The notes below the pieces were generated by a model. That model saw only the letters and a list, made by a program, of their open reading frames with translations, did no database searches and was not told the DNA's origin. Source: Novosphingobium terrae (GTDB lineage Bacteria; Pseudomonadota; Alphaproteobacteria; Sphingomonadales; Sphingomonadaceae). Taken from it: a stretch of DNA of 64,000 nucleotides. The stretch is taken from positions 1,674,001 through 1,738,000 of the forward strand of contig NZ_JABVZR010000002.1 of NCBI RefSeq assembly GCF_017163935.1. Direction: 5' to 3'. The position numbers were made by a program, and so were the translations under genes. Positions 8,553-16,859 of the stretch are shown piece after piece. The stretch's first letter is position 1, and each line of letters opens with the position of its first letter.

Positions 8553-9587
8553 ATGCGACTTCGATCCGCCAAGGCCGCTTGCCTGCTCATGGCGCTGGCT
8601 CCTCTGTCCGGCACCGCCTATGCCGCCCCCCAACCCGCCGCCCCGGCCCACGCGGTCCGAACTGCCGGGGACCGTCCGGCCTATCTCCAGCCCGATGGCA
8701 CCATCGCCATCATCGGCAACGACGGGATGGACGCGTTGATGGCGGGTCTGGGCAAATTGGTGGCCCGCAACCAGCCCACGACGCGCTTCACCTATGTGCT
8801 CAAGGGATCGTCGACCGGCCTGCCTGCGCTGGCAGCCGATGCCACGCTGCTCGCCCCGCTGGCGCGGGAGGCCTGGCGCGGCGAGCTGGCCGGTTTCCGC
8901 CAAACCCATGGCTATGAGGCGCTGCCCATCCGCATCGGCTATTCGGGCTGGGGGCCGCGTACCGAAGGCAAGACTCCGGCGGCGGTCTATGTGGCGCGGA
9001 GCAACGCGCTGCCTGCCATCACGTTGACCGATCTGGCGCGGGTCTTTTCGGCGGGCAGTCCGCAGGGGGATATCAACACGTGGTCGCAACTGGGCGTGAA
9101 GGGCGAGGCCGGGGCACGGCGCATCCATCTCTATGGTTTGCGCGACGATGGTGGCTTTGCCACGGCCTTCCGCGACCGCCATTTCGGCAAGCGTCCCTAT
9201 GCCGTTCGTTACGAGCCGCTCGCCAGTTACGAAGCGGTGCTCCATGCCGTGGCCAGCGACCCCTATGGCATAGGGATCGTCGGATGGACCACCGAAGAGA
9301 AGGCGGAGGGCGCACGCATCGTCCCAGTGAAAGGCAAGGGCGAGCCTGCGCTTCCCGATCGGCAGACAGTCAGCAATGGGGCCTATCCGCTGACCTCGGG
9401 CGTCTATCTCTATGTCGATCGCGCGCCGGACCGGAAATTGGCACCCACCGTGCGGGCATGGTTGGAGGCGGCGCTCTCCGACGAGGGGCAGGCCCTGATT
9501 GCCGCGCAGTCGAGCGGACCGGAGGGATACCTGCCGCTCTCCCCCGCCGATCTCGCTGCGGAGCGCGCGAAATTGGCTGCACTCTAA
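8553..9587 (+). CDS. PstS-like periplasmic substrate-binding protein (copy 2)
   Basis: A paralogue of the preceding gene, 344 residues, with its own signal peptide (AACLLMALAPLSGTAYAA). The shared landmarks are KGSSTGLPALAADA (compare KGTTSALPLLTHG), LARVFSAGSPQGDINTWSQLG (compare LSRIMTVGNAQGDLSTWGQLG), the Y-D/E phosphate-loop-like half, and ALSDEGQALIA near the end. Divergence is strong outside these motifs, so the duplication is old. A weak AAAGGA ribosome site precedes the ATG. It is probably co-transcribed with copy 1. The ligand is unknown; phosphate or a phosphorylated or metal-chelate ligand are options. Confidence 0.82.
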   Translation: MRLRSAKAACLLMALAPLSGTAYAAPQPAAPAHAVRTAGDRPAYLQPDGTIAIIGNDGMDALMAGLGKLVARNQPTTRFTYVLKGSSTGLPALAADATLLAPLAREAWRGELAGFRQTHGYEALPIRIGYSGWGPRTEGKTPAAVYVARSNALPAITLTDLARVFSAGSPQGDINTWSQLGVKGEAGARRIHLYGLRDDGGFATAFRDRHFGKRPYAVRYEPLASYEAVLHAVASDPYGIGIVGWTTEEKAEGARIVPVKGKGEPALPDRQTVSNGAYPLTSGVYLYVDRAPDRKLAPTVRAWLEAALSDEGQALIAAQSSGPEGYLPLSPADLAAERAKLAAL

Positions 9588-9646
9588 GCTGGGCCTGGAA
9601 GGCCTGTCTTCCCCGCGGACGCCGCGCCGGGGGGAAGGCCACCTCA

Positions 9647-10048
9647 TCAGCGCCTTCCTCGCCATGATAACCTTGCGATACCCACCGTTGCTGACGTCAG
9701 AGATAGCCGGTCAAGCCAGGCGGCAAGCCCGAGAAAGTCGAAGGGCTTGACCAGATAGAGGTCGGCCCGGACCTGAAGCTCCACGACGCGAGCCTCGATA
9801 CCAGCCACCGCCGTCAGCAACATGACTAGCCTCTGGCATCCCTCTCTCCTTTGCGCGCGCCTCACCACGGAGGGCCGGTCGAGGCCGGGCACCATGCGGT
9901 CGAGCAGGACGATATCGAGCCTTGTGCTGACCAGTCGTGCGTGCGCTTCCTGCCCCTCGATGAGCCGCAGGGGCTCGCGAGCGCCTTCGAGACGACGTTC
10001 ATTCACTCGCGATGGTCCAATATTCCTGAATATTCGGGGAATGGACAC
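9647..10048 (-). pseudogene. Decayed response-regulator receiver domain
   Basis: About 80 residues still read like a receiver domain: DIVLLDRMVPGLD around the phospho-Asp, MLLTAVAGIEARVVEL, and ADLYLVKPFDFLGLAAWLDRL with the conserved Lys. The N-terminal strand with the acidic pocket and the whole DNA-binding domain are absent, and several conserved positions have changed. No proper start is apparent. This is best read as a relic of an OmpR-type regulator, lying next to an intact two-component system on the same strand. Confidence 0.6.
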
Positions 10049-10253
10049 ATTCGTGACTTTAGGACTGATCCCCCCTGCTTGGAGTGCCCATGATCATCGG
10101 TCATTGCTGGCAATGGCAATTCTAGATGGCCAACAACGGATCCCATTGGCCTCTCACGCCCCCAAATGGACCATGGAGGCCGCACAGTCCGTCAGTTTCC
10201 AGCCTTCGCCACGTGAGACGTTGAATTTATAGCTGCTTCGCTAGCGGCCTCAG

Positions 10254-11624
10254 TCATAGGCCGGCTGGCAAAACCAATCGAGCGCGAAGGCCCGACATCG
10301 CTGGTGAGACATGCAGCGTGAGTTCGCCTCCGTTCAATTCAGCCAGTTCCTGGGTGATGGGAAGGCCGAATCCATGTCCGTCGCCACGCTCGTCAAGTCT
10401 ACGGCCTGGCACGAAAGCCTCCCGCATCGCCTCTTCGGACAGTCCCGATCCGTCGTCGTCGATCAGCAGCACAACGGTGGCATCGTGCCTGACTGCGGTG
10501 ATCGCGACGGCTGACGAGGCATGGCGCCACGCGTTGTCGAGCAGATTTCCCGCCATCTCGTCGAAGTCCTGGGCATCCACGGCCACGGCCAGGTTGACCG
10601 CGATCTCCACCGTGACGCCGATCGCGCGCTCTGCATGGATGCGCTTCAGGGCCGAGACGAGATCGGCTATGGCCGGTGCAATCGCGGTGCGGGTGCGCTG
10701 AGCGCCGCCCGGCGCCGCTGCGCGCGCCCTGCCCAGATGGTGTCGGATGCGCCGGTCAACCTGCGACAGCATCTCTCCCAGGCTGCCGTCCCGATCATAT
10801 CCGCTGTCCGCCAGTCTGACACTCAAGGCGGCCAAAGGTGTTTTCAGGCCATGGGCCAGATTGGAGACGTGGCGGCGCGCATGCTCGAGCCCCGCCTCAT
10901 TCTGATCGATCAGGGCATTGAGTTCGATGGCGAGCGGGACCAGTTCGTCCGGCTGGTCGAGAGGGACATGCCGGGCGCGCCCCGTCCTGACGTCTGCCAG
11001 GGCGCGGCGCAAGGAACGCAATGGCTGCAACCCGAACCGGAGTTGCATGAAGGTGGCGAAGGCCAGCCCTCCCGCCAACAGGGCCAGCGATCCCATCAAT
11101 GGAACGACGGCCTGATGCAAGAGCGCCATGGCCTCATGCCGTGGCCCGCTCGCGGTCACCGTGACGAGGCCCTGCGCGACAGCGAACGACATCTGCCGCA
11201 CTTGCGTGTCCTTGTCCAAGACCGTGCGTGCATCGCCCCGGACATCTTCCGCCGCATCTTCGCCATAGGGCATGTGCCTATGGTGGTCGCGGTGTGCCTG
11301 ACGCTTCTCCAGCCTCACCAGGTCAATCGCGGCACCGTGACTCCAGCTATCGCCCCCCGAGCCGTCCACCCGCCAGCCCCAACCGGAACCCGCGTTGTCG
11401 AACAGCGGGAGATTGACCACCCGCGCGGTGTCGAGCGTGCCATCGGGCCGTACAGCCCTGACCAGCACGCTGATCTGGGTATCGAGCTGTGTATCAAGAT
11501 TGTGGACCACGAACCGTTCGAGGACATGCCCGATCGTGAAAGCGGCGAATGCCAGAGCCGCCAATGTTGTCAGCATAGCAATGCTGAGCAGACGCCCGAA
11601 CAAGGATCGGGGTAGAAGCCTCAT
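10254..11624 (-). CDS. Two-component sensor histidine kinase (PhoQ-like)
   Basis: A membrane sensor of 456 residues. TM1 is about residues 13-33, a periplasmic sensing region follows up to about 165, and TM2 is about 170-195. Next comes a HAMP-like linker. The phospho-acceptor H258 lies in SNLAHGLKTPLAAL. The ATPase domain has an N-box (MAGNLLDNAWRHA), G1 (LLIDDDGSGL) and G2 (GHGFGLPITQELAELNGG). The periplasmic part contains a short His/Arg-rich run (QAHRDHHRHMPYGEDA) that could bind a metal or acidic ligand. Its ATG overlaps the regulator stop by four bases. The signal is unknown; PhoQ-like kinases sense divalent cations, low pH or cationic peptides. Confidence 0.92.
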   Translation of the reverse strand: MRLLPRSLFGRLLSIAMLTTLAALAFAAFTIGHVLERFVVHNLDTQLDTQISVLVRAVRPDGTLDTARVVNLPLFDNAGSGWGWRVDGSGGDSWSHGAAIDLVRLEKRQAHRDHHRHMPYGEDAAEDVRGDARTVLDKDTQVRQMSFAVAQGLVTVTASGPRHEAMALLHQAVVPLMGSLALLAGGLAFATFMQLRFGLQPLRSLRRALADVRTGRARHVPLDQPDELVPLAIELNALIDQNEAGLEHARRHVSNLAHGLKTPLAALSVRLADSGYDRDGSLGEMLSQVDRRIRHHLGRARAAAPGGAQRTRTAIAPAIADLVSALKRIHAERAIGVTVEIAVNLAVAVDAQDFDEMAGNLLDNAWRHASSAVAITAVRHDATVVLLIDDDGSGLSEEAMREAFVPGRRLDERGDGHGFGLPITQELAELNGGELTLHVSPAMSGLRARLVLPAGL

Positions 11625-12286
11625 GTCGTGCCGTCAGTGAGCCGATAGCCGCGCCCGCGCATCGTTTCGATCAGTTCCACCCCGATCTTGCGGCGCAGGC
11701 GGCCGATGATGACCTCGATCGAATTGGAGTCGGGGTCCGCGTCGCCTTCGTAAACCCGCTCGATCAGTTCGCTCCGCTCAATCACGACCTCCTTGCGCAG
11801 CATCAGCACCGAGAGCACGCGCCATTCCAGCGCCGTCAGCTTGAGCGGCAGGCCATCCAGTTCGAACACGCCGATCTGCGCGTCATACGTCAGCGGCCCG
11901 CAGATGATCCTGGTGCCCGCATGGCCGCTCCCACGCCGAATGAGCGCGCGCAGCCGCATGACGACTTCTTCGACGCGGAACGGCTTGGTCAGATAATCAT
12001 CGGCCCCGGCCTTGAAACCCGCGACTTTTTCTGACCAGGCGTCACGCGCGGTCAGGATCAGGACCGGCAGGGCGCGCCCCTCCGTGCGCCAGTCACGCAA
12101 CACCGACACGCCGTCACGGATGGGCAAGCCAAGGTCGAGGACGGCCGCATCGTAGCATTCGGTGGTGCCCAGATGGCCGCCGTCCTCCCCATTGTCGGCG
12201 ATGTCGACAACGAAATTCTCGGCACGCAGCGCGCGCGCGATGCTTTGCGCCAGAGTGGCATCGTCCTCGACCAGTAATATGCGCAA
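11621..12286 (-). CDS. OmpR/PhoP-family response regulator
   Basis: DNA-binding partner of the kinase. The receiver domain (LRILLVEDD) has phospho-acceptor D51 in AAVLDLGLP, and the switch Lys sits in DDYLTKPF. A winged-helix output domain follows, with LTALEWRVLSVLM, SNSIEVIIGRLRRKI and IETMRGRGYRL. I prefer the TTG at 12286, which follows GGAAAGGA and gives the usual MRILLVEDD N-terminus; a TTG at 12307 is the longer alternative. It is transcribed away from the OB-fold gene across a perfect palindrome and probably controls that gene and itself. Confidence 0.92.
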   Translation of the reverse strand: MRILLVEDDATLAQSIARALRAENFVVDIADNGEDGGHLGTTECYDAAVLDLGLPIRDGVSVLRDWRTEGRALPVLILTARDAWSEKVAGFKAGADDYLTKPFRVEEVVMRLRALIRRGSGHAGTRIICGPLTYDAQIGVFELDGLPLKLTALEWRVLSVLMLRKEVVIERSELIERVYEGDADPDSNSIEVIIGRLRRKIGVELIETMRGRGYRLTDGTT

Positions 12287-12333
12287 GCCCGTTTCCTTTC
12301 CGCGCAAACCTAGCTGCCAAGTTTAAACCATAA

Positions 12334-12351
12334 CTGAACGGGCCCGTTCAG
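12334..12351. promoter_or_regulatory. 18-bp perfect palindrome between divergent genes
   Basis: CTGAACGGGCCCGTTCAG is its own reverse complement. It lies 47 bases upstream of the regulator start and 53 bases upstream of the OB-fold gene. It is a candidate operator for the two-component regulator or another dimeric repressor. Confidence 0.5.
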
Positions 12352-12404
12352 GGGCGCGAGGGCCTCCCCTGTTAGACAAGCTTATCACTCAAGAGGAGCC
12401 GTCC

Positions 12405-13001
12405 ATGACTGACCACGATATTCCCGAGAACACAACCCACCCCGCAGCAGGCCGCCGATTGGGGCGAGGCTCCATGCTGGCGCTGGCGAGTGCCGGCTTG
12501 CTGGCACTGGGCGGCGGGGTTGGGGCCGCTATCATGGCACATAGCCGACCCGCGGTGACAATGGCGCCCGCGACGCCCGTTGCCATCAGCTCACTGGCAA
12601 ATGGGGTATCCGACGGGATCGTCACGATCCGCGGCAAGATCGCCGAAGTCTATGGGGACAAGTTCATCGTGGCCGATGCATCGGGCCATACGCTGGTCGA
12701 TGTGGGGCGCAAGGGCGCCGCCAGCCGGCTGGTGGCGCTGGGGCAACCCATCACCGTGCAGGGGCGTTTCAGCCATGGTTTTCTTCAGGCCGCTTTCCTG
12801 GTGGGGGCTGATAACAAGGTGGAGGCGGTGGAGCCCTGGCACGGCCACGGGCGTGGCCACCATCACGGTCGATATGAAGATGATGGCCCAAATGATCATG
12901 AAGACAAAGGTCTGGAAAGAGGCGATAATGGTGTGGGTGATGGCTCGCCGAAAATCGGGGCCAGCGATGTGCCTGTCAGTAAGGCACAGACCGACAAGTG
13001 A
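12405..13001 (+). CDS. Small membrane-anchored OB-fold (BOF-like) protein
   Basis: 198 residues with one predicted membrane anchor (SMLALASAGLLALGGGVGAA, about residues 23-42). A small beta domain follows (VTIRGKIAEVYGDKFIVADASG ... ITVQGRFSHG) that resembles the periplasmic OB-fold family of YgiW/YdeI. The C-terminal tail is hydrophilic and carries a His cluster (HGHGRGHHHG) and many Asp/Glu/Lys residues. A good AAGAGGAG ribosome site is present. Since related proteins respond to two-component regulators and cationic stress, the divergent pair is its likely controller. The His cluster could bind metal; that is inference. Confidence 0.65.
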   Translation: MTDHDIPENTTHPAAGRRLGRGSMLALASAGLLALGGGVGAAIMAHSRPAVTMAPATPVAISSLANGVSDGIVTIRGKIAEVYGDKFIVADASGHTLVDVGRKGAASRLVALGQPITVQGRFSHGFLQAAFLVGADNKVEAVEPWHGHGRGHHHGRYEDDGPNDHEDKGLERGDNGVGDGSPKIGASDVPVSKAQTDK

Positions 13002-13074
13002 GCGTAGTCCATTTTAGCCGGAGGCTTCTGCTCAGAGCAGGGTTGGCAAGGGCATCGGTTGGGGAGCACTGCAT

Positions 13075-13815
13075 ATGAAGCGCAAGCACATGCCGGTCAT
13101 CGACTGGCGATACTGGGGTGGCATCACCCTTGTCAGCATATTCGGCACCAATATGGGCGACCTTTACGCACACACGCTCCATCTGGGGGTCTATCTTGGC
13201 GTTGCCATTCTGACGGTGCTTGCATCGATCGTCTTCTGGCAGGAGCGGAAAAGCGATCGAAGCACTGAGCTGTTCTACTGGCTGGTGATCATCATCGTAC
13301 GCACCGGCGCCACCAATATCGCGGATTACCTCGCCTTTCGAGTGCACATCCCGCAACTCTTGCTGTCCTGCGGCCTTGCCTTGCTCATCGCCCTGGCCGC
13401 TGTCATCTCGGCCCGGCGCGGCGCCAGACACGCCATCGGCCTGCCTCGCGGCACACTGCCGCCGACCGATGCTGCCTATTGGGTCGCGATGCTGGGAGCG
13501 GGCGTGTTTGGCACGGTTGTCGGTGACGTCGCGTCGCATTTTCTGGGTGAGGGCTATGCTTCGCTCGCCTTGGGAGCACTGCTTGCGCTCGCACTGGCAG
13601 CGGGACGTGGCACCGCGTCGCGATGGTTTGTAGCGTATTGGGCCATGGTGATGATCGCGCGCACGACCGGCACGGCGATGGGGGACTGGCTGGCGGAGAA
13701 CAAAGTGGTGGACATTGGCCTGCCCGTGTCGACGCTGATGACGGGAACGGCCTTCGTGGCGATGCTCATGCTATGGCGCGGCACGAAGCCACAGCATGAT
13801 CCGGCAAGGGGATGA
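13075..13815 (+). CDS. Multi-pass membrane protein, COG4705-like, with internal duplication
   Basis: 246 residues with about seven to eight hydrophobic segments. Four related motifs recur: GTNMGDLYAH (residues 23-32), TGATNIADYL, GTVVGDVASH and TGTAMGDWLAE. This shows an ancient duplication of a two-helix-pair unit, each with a conserved G-x-x-x-G/A-D at a helix end. The family is uncharacterised. The acidic residue repeated within the membrane suggests an ion or proton path, which is speculation. It follows the OB-fold gene by 73 bases and may share its regulation. Confidence 0.7.
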   Translation: MKRKHMPVIDWRYWGGITLVSIFGTNMGDLYAHTLHLGVYLGVAILTVLASIVFWQERKSDRSTELFYWLVIIIVRTGATNIADYLAFRVHIPQLLLSCGLALLIALAAVISARRGARHAIGLPRGTLPPTDAAYWVAMLGAGVFGTVVGDVASHFLGEGYASLALGALLALALAAGRGTASRWFVAYWAMVMIARTTGTAMGDWLAENKVVDIGLPVSTLMTGTAFVAMLMLWRGTKPQHDPARG

Positions 13816-13901
13816 TGCTGCAGAGGTTTGCCGTCTTCTCAGCTAACGTGCCGCGATGGGATTGAATGCATTCCAGCAGATATCCCAGCGTTCCGGAGGA
13901 G

Positions 13902-13932
13902 CTTGTGGCGAGACGATCCGCCTCGCCACAAG
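13902..13932. terminator. Bidirectional stem-loop between convergent genes
   Basis: CTTGTGGCGAG and CTCGCCACAAG form an 11-bp perfect stem with a 9-base loop, eight bases before the stop of the convergent membrane-protein gene. There is no strong T-run on either side. Confidence 0.55.
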
Positions 13933-13940
13933 TCGGCGCC

Positions 13941-14927
13941 TCAATCCTTAACCTTCAGCGTCACCGCGATCTTTCTTTGATGACGCTCGATCGCGATCAG
14001 CAGAAAGAAAAACATCAGAACGAGGAAGCCGCCGATAATCTGGATTGCCAGAATGACGTTGGCATGCCCTGCGATATTGCCGGCGAGAATCTTTTCCCGC
14101 TCGGTCTTCGCATTGGTTGCGCTCTCGTCGCGACGTTCGTTGAGGGTCTGGATGTAGTTCTTCTGATATTGCCCGAACAGAGCTGCAGGGTCCAGCACGC
14201 CTTTGGGCAGCTCCATTATAACCTGCGTTTCGGTGTAAGGCACGGTGCGCGTTCCATAGGAAATGCATTCGTTGATGAATGACCCCCAATAGGAGCAATA
14301 CCTTTCCTCGCGCGTCTTGTTGACCTGTGTCTCGACCCGCTTGCGCTGGGCGGACTTATAGGTTTTGAGGCGCTCCTGGGTAAGGGGAAGTTTGGCCGCT
14401 TCATCCATTGCATCGTACAGTGCTTCCAGTTGAGACTTGATCGTCGCGAAGTCCGGTGTGCTGACGGCATCATCGGTAGGTGTCTTATGATCCACCAACG
14501 CCGTGAGCCCTTCGCTCAGAAAGCGAGAGTCAAAATCCTGCTCGGTCAGCGGAGTGTCGCCCGCCTGACGATAGGTCTCGAAATTCTTGCGGTAGAGGGC
14601 AAAATAGCGTTGCGCAAAGGATTTTACATACGCCTTCTCGGCGTTTTGCGGGTCGGCATCGGATTTGACCTCTGAGCGCGCTGCCTCGGGTGCTGCATCG
14701 ATCTTCGTGACGTCATCGGACGAGACTTTCGCCTCCGCTTCCTTCACGGCTCCGGCATCACGCGATATTTTATAGGCGCCCGACAAGCCAAGCCACACTG
14801 CGCCAACCAACAAGATCGTGGCAATGACCAGGGTGACGGCTCGCAGCATCACCAGATATATTCTTTCCACCTTGTTCAAAAACAAGCTGAAGCGACCGCC
14901 GTCCTGGCGATCTTCGTTCTCAATCAT
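13941..14927 (-). CDS. Two-helix membrane protein of unknown function
   Basis: 328 residues, not recognised as a known family. One membrane helix lies near the N-terminus (VMLRAVTLVIATILLVGAVW, residues 26-45) and one near the C-terminus (VILAIQIIGGFLVLMFFFLL). Between them is a charged, probably helical region rich in Lys, Glu and Ala, with a Cys pair (RYCSYWGSFINECISYG) that could form a disulfide if periplasmic. The C-terminal tail is basic. The N-terminus MIENEDRQDGG is cytoplasmic by the positive-inside rule. The topology resembles an envelope-spanning scaffold; no function is proposed. Confidence 0.65.
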   Translation of the reverse strand: MIENEDRQDGGRFSLFLNKVERIYLVMLRAVTLVIATILLVGAVWLGLSGAYKISRDAGAVKEAEAKVSSDDVTKIDAAPEAARSEVKSDADPQNAEKAYVKSFAQRYFALYRKNFETYRQAGDTPLTEQDFDSRFLSEGLTALVDHKTPTDDAVSTPDFATIKSQLEALYDAMDEAAKLPLTQERLKTYKSAQRKRVETQVNKTREERYCSYWGSFINECISYGTRTVPYTETQVIMELPKGVLDPAALFGQYQKNYIQTLNERRDESATNAKTEREKILAGNIAGHANVILAIQIIGGFLVLMFFFLLIAIERHQRKIAVTLKVKD

Positions 14928-15052
14928 GGATTACCCCCTGCCAATAAGTAATCCATATTGAAGCGATTAGGAAGGCGTTTCAAGCCATTATGAAAATGGA
15001 TTCTGCAGATGCGGCGATGATCCGCAATGGCGATCGCCACAGGCAGCCTGTC

Positions 15053-15577
15053 CTACTTCCGTATGGCACTTGGCCCATAGATCTGCGCCGGGGTCTTGCG
15101 GCCACCATTGTTCCGATAAGCGGCATAGGTCGAAGCCATCCTGTGCTCGCACAGAACGACCCTCTCGGCGTAATCATGCATTTTACCGGCATCGACGTAG
15201 CCCGAGATTCGGCCCGCGGCACGTTCATCGGACATGAGCTGCTGAAACCTCCGCATCTCGACGTAATCGGCCGAGATCTCGCTTTCATACTGCGCCAATG
15301 CCGCCACCCTGGCTGCAGCCGCGTCATGGCTCTCGACAACACGACGGTGTGCCTCAGCTTCAGCAACCGCACATGGATGCACCGAAATGTCGTTCTGGAT
15401 GCGCACTTCATCCGCGCATGCCTTCGACAGGAACGTCGGCGATCCTTCCTCGGTCAGTGTGTAATGGAACCACGGCAGGGGTGGGCTATCCATCAGCGGG
15501 GGATCTTCCGCCGGCTGTGCCATTGCAAGCGCCGGCGCCATCAATGCCGCGATCGCAACGCTTGAACCCCACTTCAT
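15053..15577 (-). CDS. Secreted/periplasmic protein of unknown function
   Basis: 174 residues starting MKWGSSVAIAALMAPALAMAQP, a classic signal peptide cleaved after AMA. The mature part has four cysteines (KACADEV, HPCAVAEAE, VLCEHRM) and a long Ala/Glu/Arg-rich helical middle (AAARVAALAQYESEISADY). I chose the ATG at 15577, which follows AAGGGGAACGGT; a longer frame from 15601 would bury the signal sequence. It is on the same strand as the two-helix membrane protein, 125 bases upstream of it. Family not recognised. Confidence 0.6.
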   Translation of the reverse strand: MKWGSSVAIAALMAPALAMAQPAEDPPLMDSPPLPWFHYTLTEEGSPTFLSKACADEVRIQNDISVHPCAVAEAEAHRRVVESHDAAAARVAALAQYESEISADYVEMRRFQQLMSDERAAGRISGYVDAGKMHDYAERVVLCEHRMASTYAAYRNNGGRKTPAQIYGPSAIRK

Positions 15578-16121
15578 ACCGTTCCCCTTCGCGGCGATCA
15601 TGTGTCAGATTTACGGAGAAAGTCCACAGAACTTCCCCCCTTCGCATCGAACCGCACCACATTTGCCGGAAGGGGTCAGTTTTGACGTGCTGGAGGAATG
15701 GAGGGCGGCTTGCGGCGAACTTGTCCGGGGCTTCGTGCGGCAGCTGCGTTAGCGCTACGGTTGATTTGCGGTGCTGCAATCAGGCTGCCTGGAAAAGATA
15801 CCTGAAATTCAGACGGCGCACATGCATGTCAGGCCTGACTCGCATTGCAGGCAGCAGTGGTTGCAAGGGCTTTGCGTCGTGTGGGCCGCCCATCGGTCCG
15901 GGCTCTTCCGGCTTGTGCCCCACCTGCGTTGCCGGCTGCTCCAGATCTGTTGGCGGCGTCAGTCGATATGGGTGTTGAGATAGATGATATCAAACTGCCA
16001 TTGGTCCTGTGCGGGATGGTCCATGACATGGGTAGCCTTGGAGCGCACGGCTCATGGACGAAAGGCAGCAAAGCGCCATGTCGGCGTTCACGGCAAGCTT
16101 GCTTGCCCGACGGCAAGGCCC
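15578..16121. other. No recognisable gene
   Basis: About 540 bases with only short, compositionally odd open frames on both strands. No ribosome site, conserved motif or repeat stands out. The base composition is lower in GC than the flanks, consistent with the edge of an accessory region. Confidence 0.5.
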
Positions 16122-16520
16122 CTATCGGTTCCTCGTCGGAAAGACCGGCCCCCGCATCGACATGACAGCGGCATCATATGGCTGCTGAAGCGCCGTCACG
16201 TCGTCATAGCCTCCTCGCAACCACAGATCATGATGCTCGAGGCGCAGGATCGTGATCATTGCTTTGCCATGGACGGGTTGGACAAGCTCGTTGGGATCGC
16301 AGGTGACTATGGCAAAACTGTTGCCCTCCTCCGTCGCCTGCCAGAACCCTGTCACGGCAAAGATGGGATGATCGATCACCGAAAACCACATCTCCCCCTT
16401 GAGCGGCTGCTTGCCGTCGGCAAGGTCACCCGTGATCACGTCCAGACCTCGACCACGAACGACATGGGGTGGCAACTGCAGCTCCGGGCCGAATATGGCG
16501 AGATCGCTGGCTGACGGTTC
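16122..16520 (-). pseudogene. SOS-response-associated peptidase (SRAP/YedK/HMCES) relic
   Basis: The C-terminal two-thirds of a SRAP domain is readable: IFGPELQLPPHVV, then FAVTGFWQATEEGNSFAIVTCDP, then HGKAMITILRLEHHDLWLRG with the conserved His of the active site, and QQPYDAAVMS. The N-terminal catalytic Cys2, which makes the DNA-protein crosslink with abasic sites, is absent, as is the conserved Asn. No start with a ribosome site is visible. It is therefore a truncated copy, probably inactive. Confidence 0.6.
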
Positions 16521-16859
16521 GGCGGCCCTGCCTGTCTGAGCATTTCCGCAAAGGAACTTCTAACGGTACGGCCTGAGTGGGACAGATCCTGCCGCCCTTC
16601 CCAAGTGGCAGCTTTCCCTAAACTGATCGCGGGAGATGGCCAAACGGGACCTCCAATCACCCCCTCAACAGCTGCCTTACATTCATCTCTTCCAAAGTGC
16701 CCTCCGGCAAATCCTGTGCGGTTCAATCGCCGAAAGACTCACGGAAGACTGAACCTCGCCCCCTGTAGACGGCAGGTGAAAATGGCCCCGCCAGCCTTCT
16801 AATTTCTCGCCTATTCTGAGCAATGAGGCTACAACGCGTCTCCACCATCAGGACACCCC
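16521..16859. other. Intergenic, no recognisable gene
   Basis: Upstream region of the GHKL-nuclease gene. Only short unsupported frames are present. It presumably holds the promoter of that gene, but no confident -35/-10 pair could be picked. Confidence 0.4.

Noticed and set aside
15829..16116. 95-residue minus-strand frame with GRPTRRKALA-like run
   Set aside because: Resembles a regulator C-terminus only superficially; no start, no helix-turn-helix, region otherwise empty.
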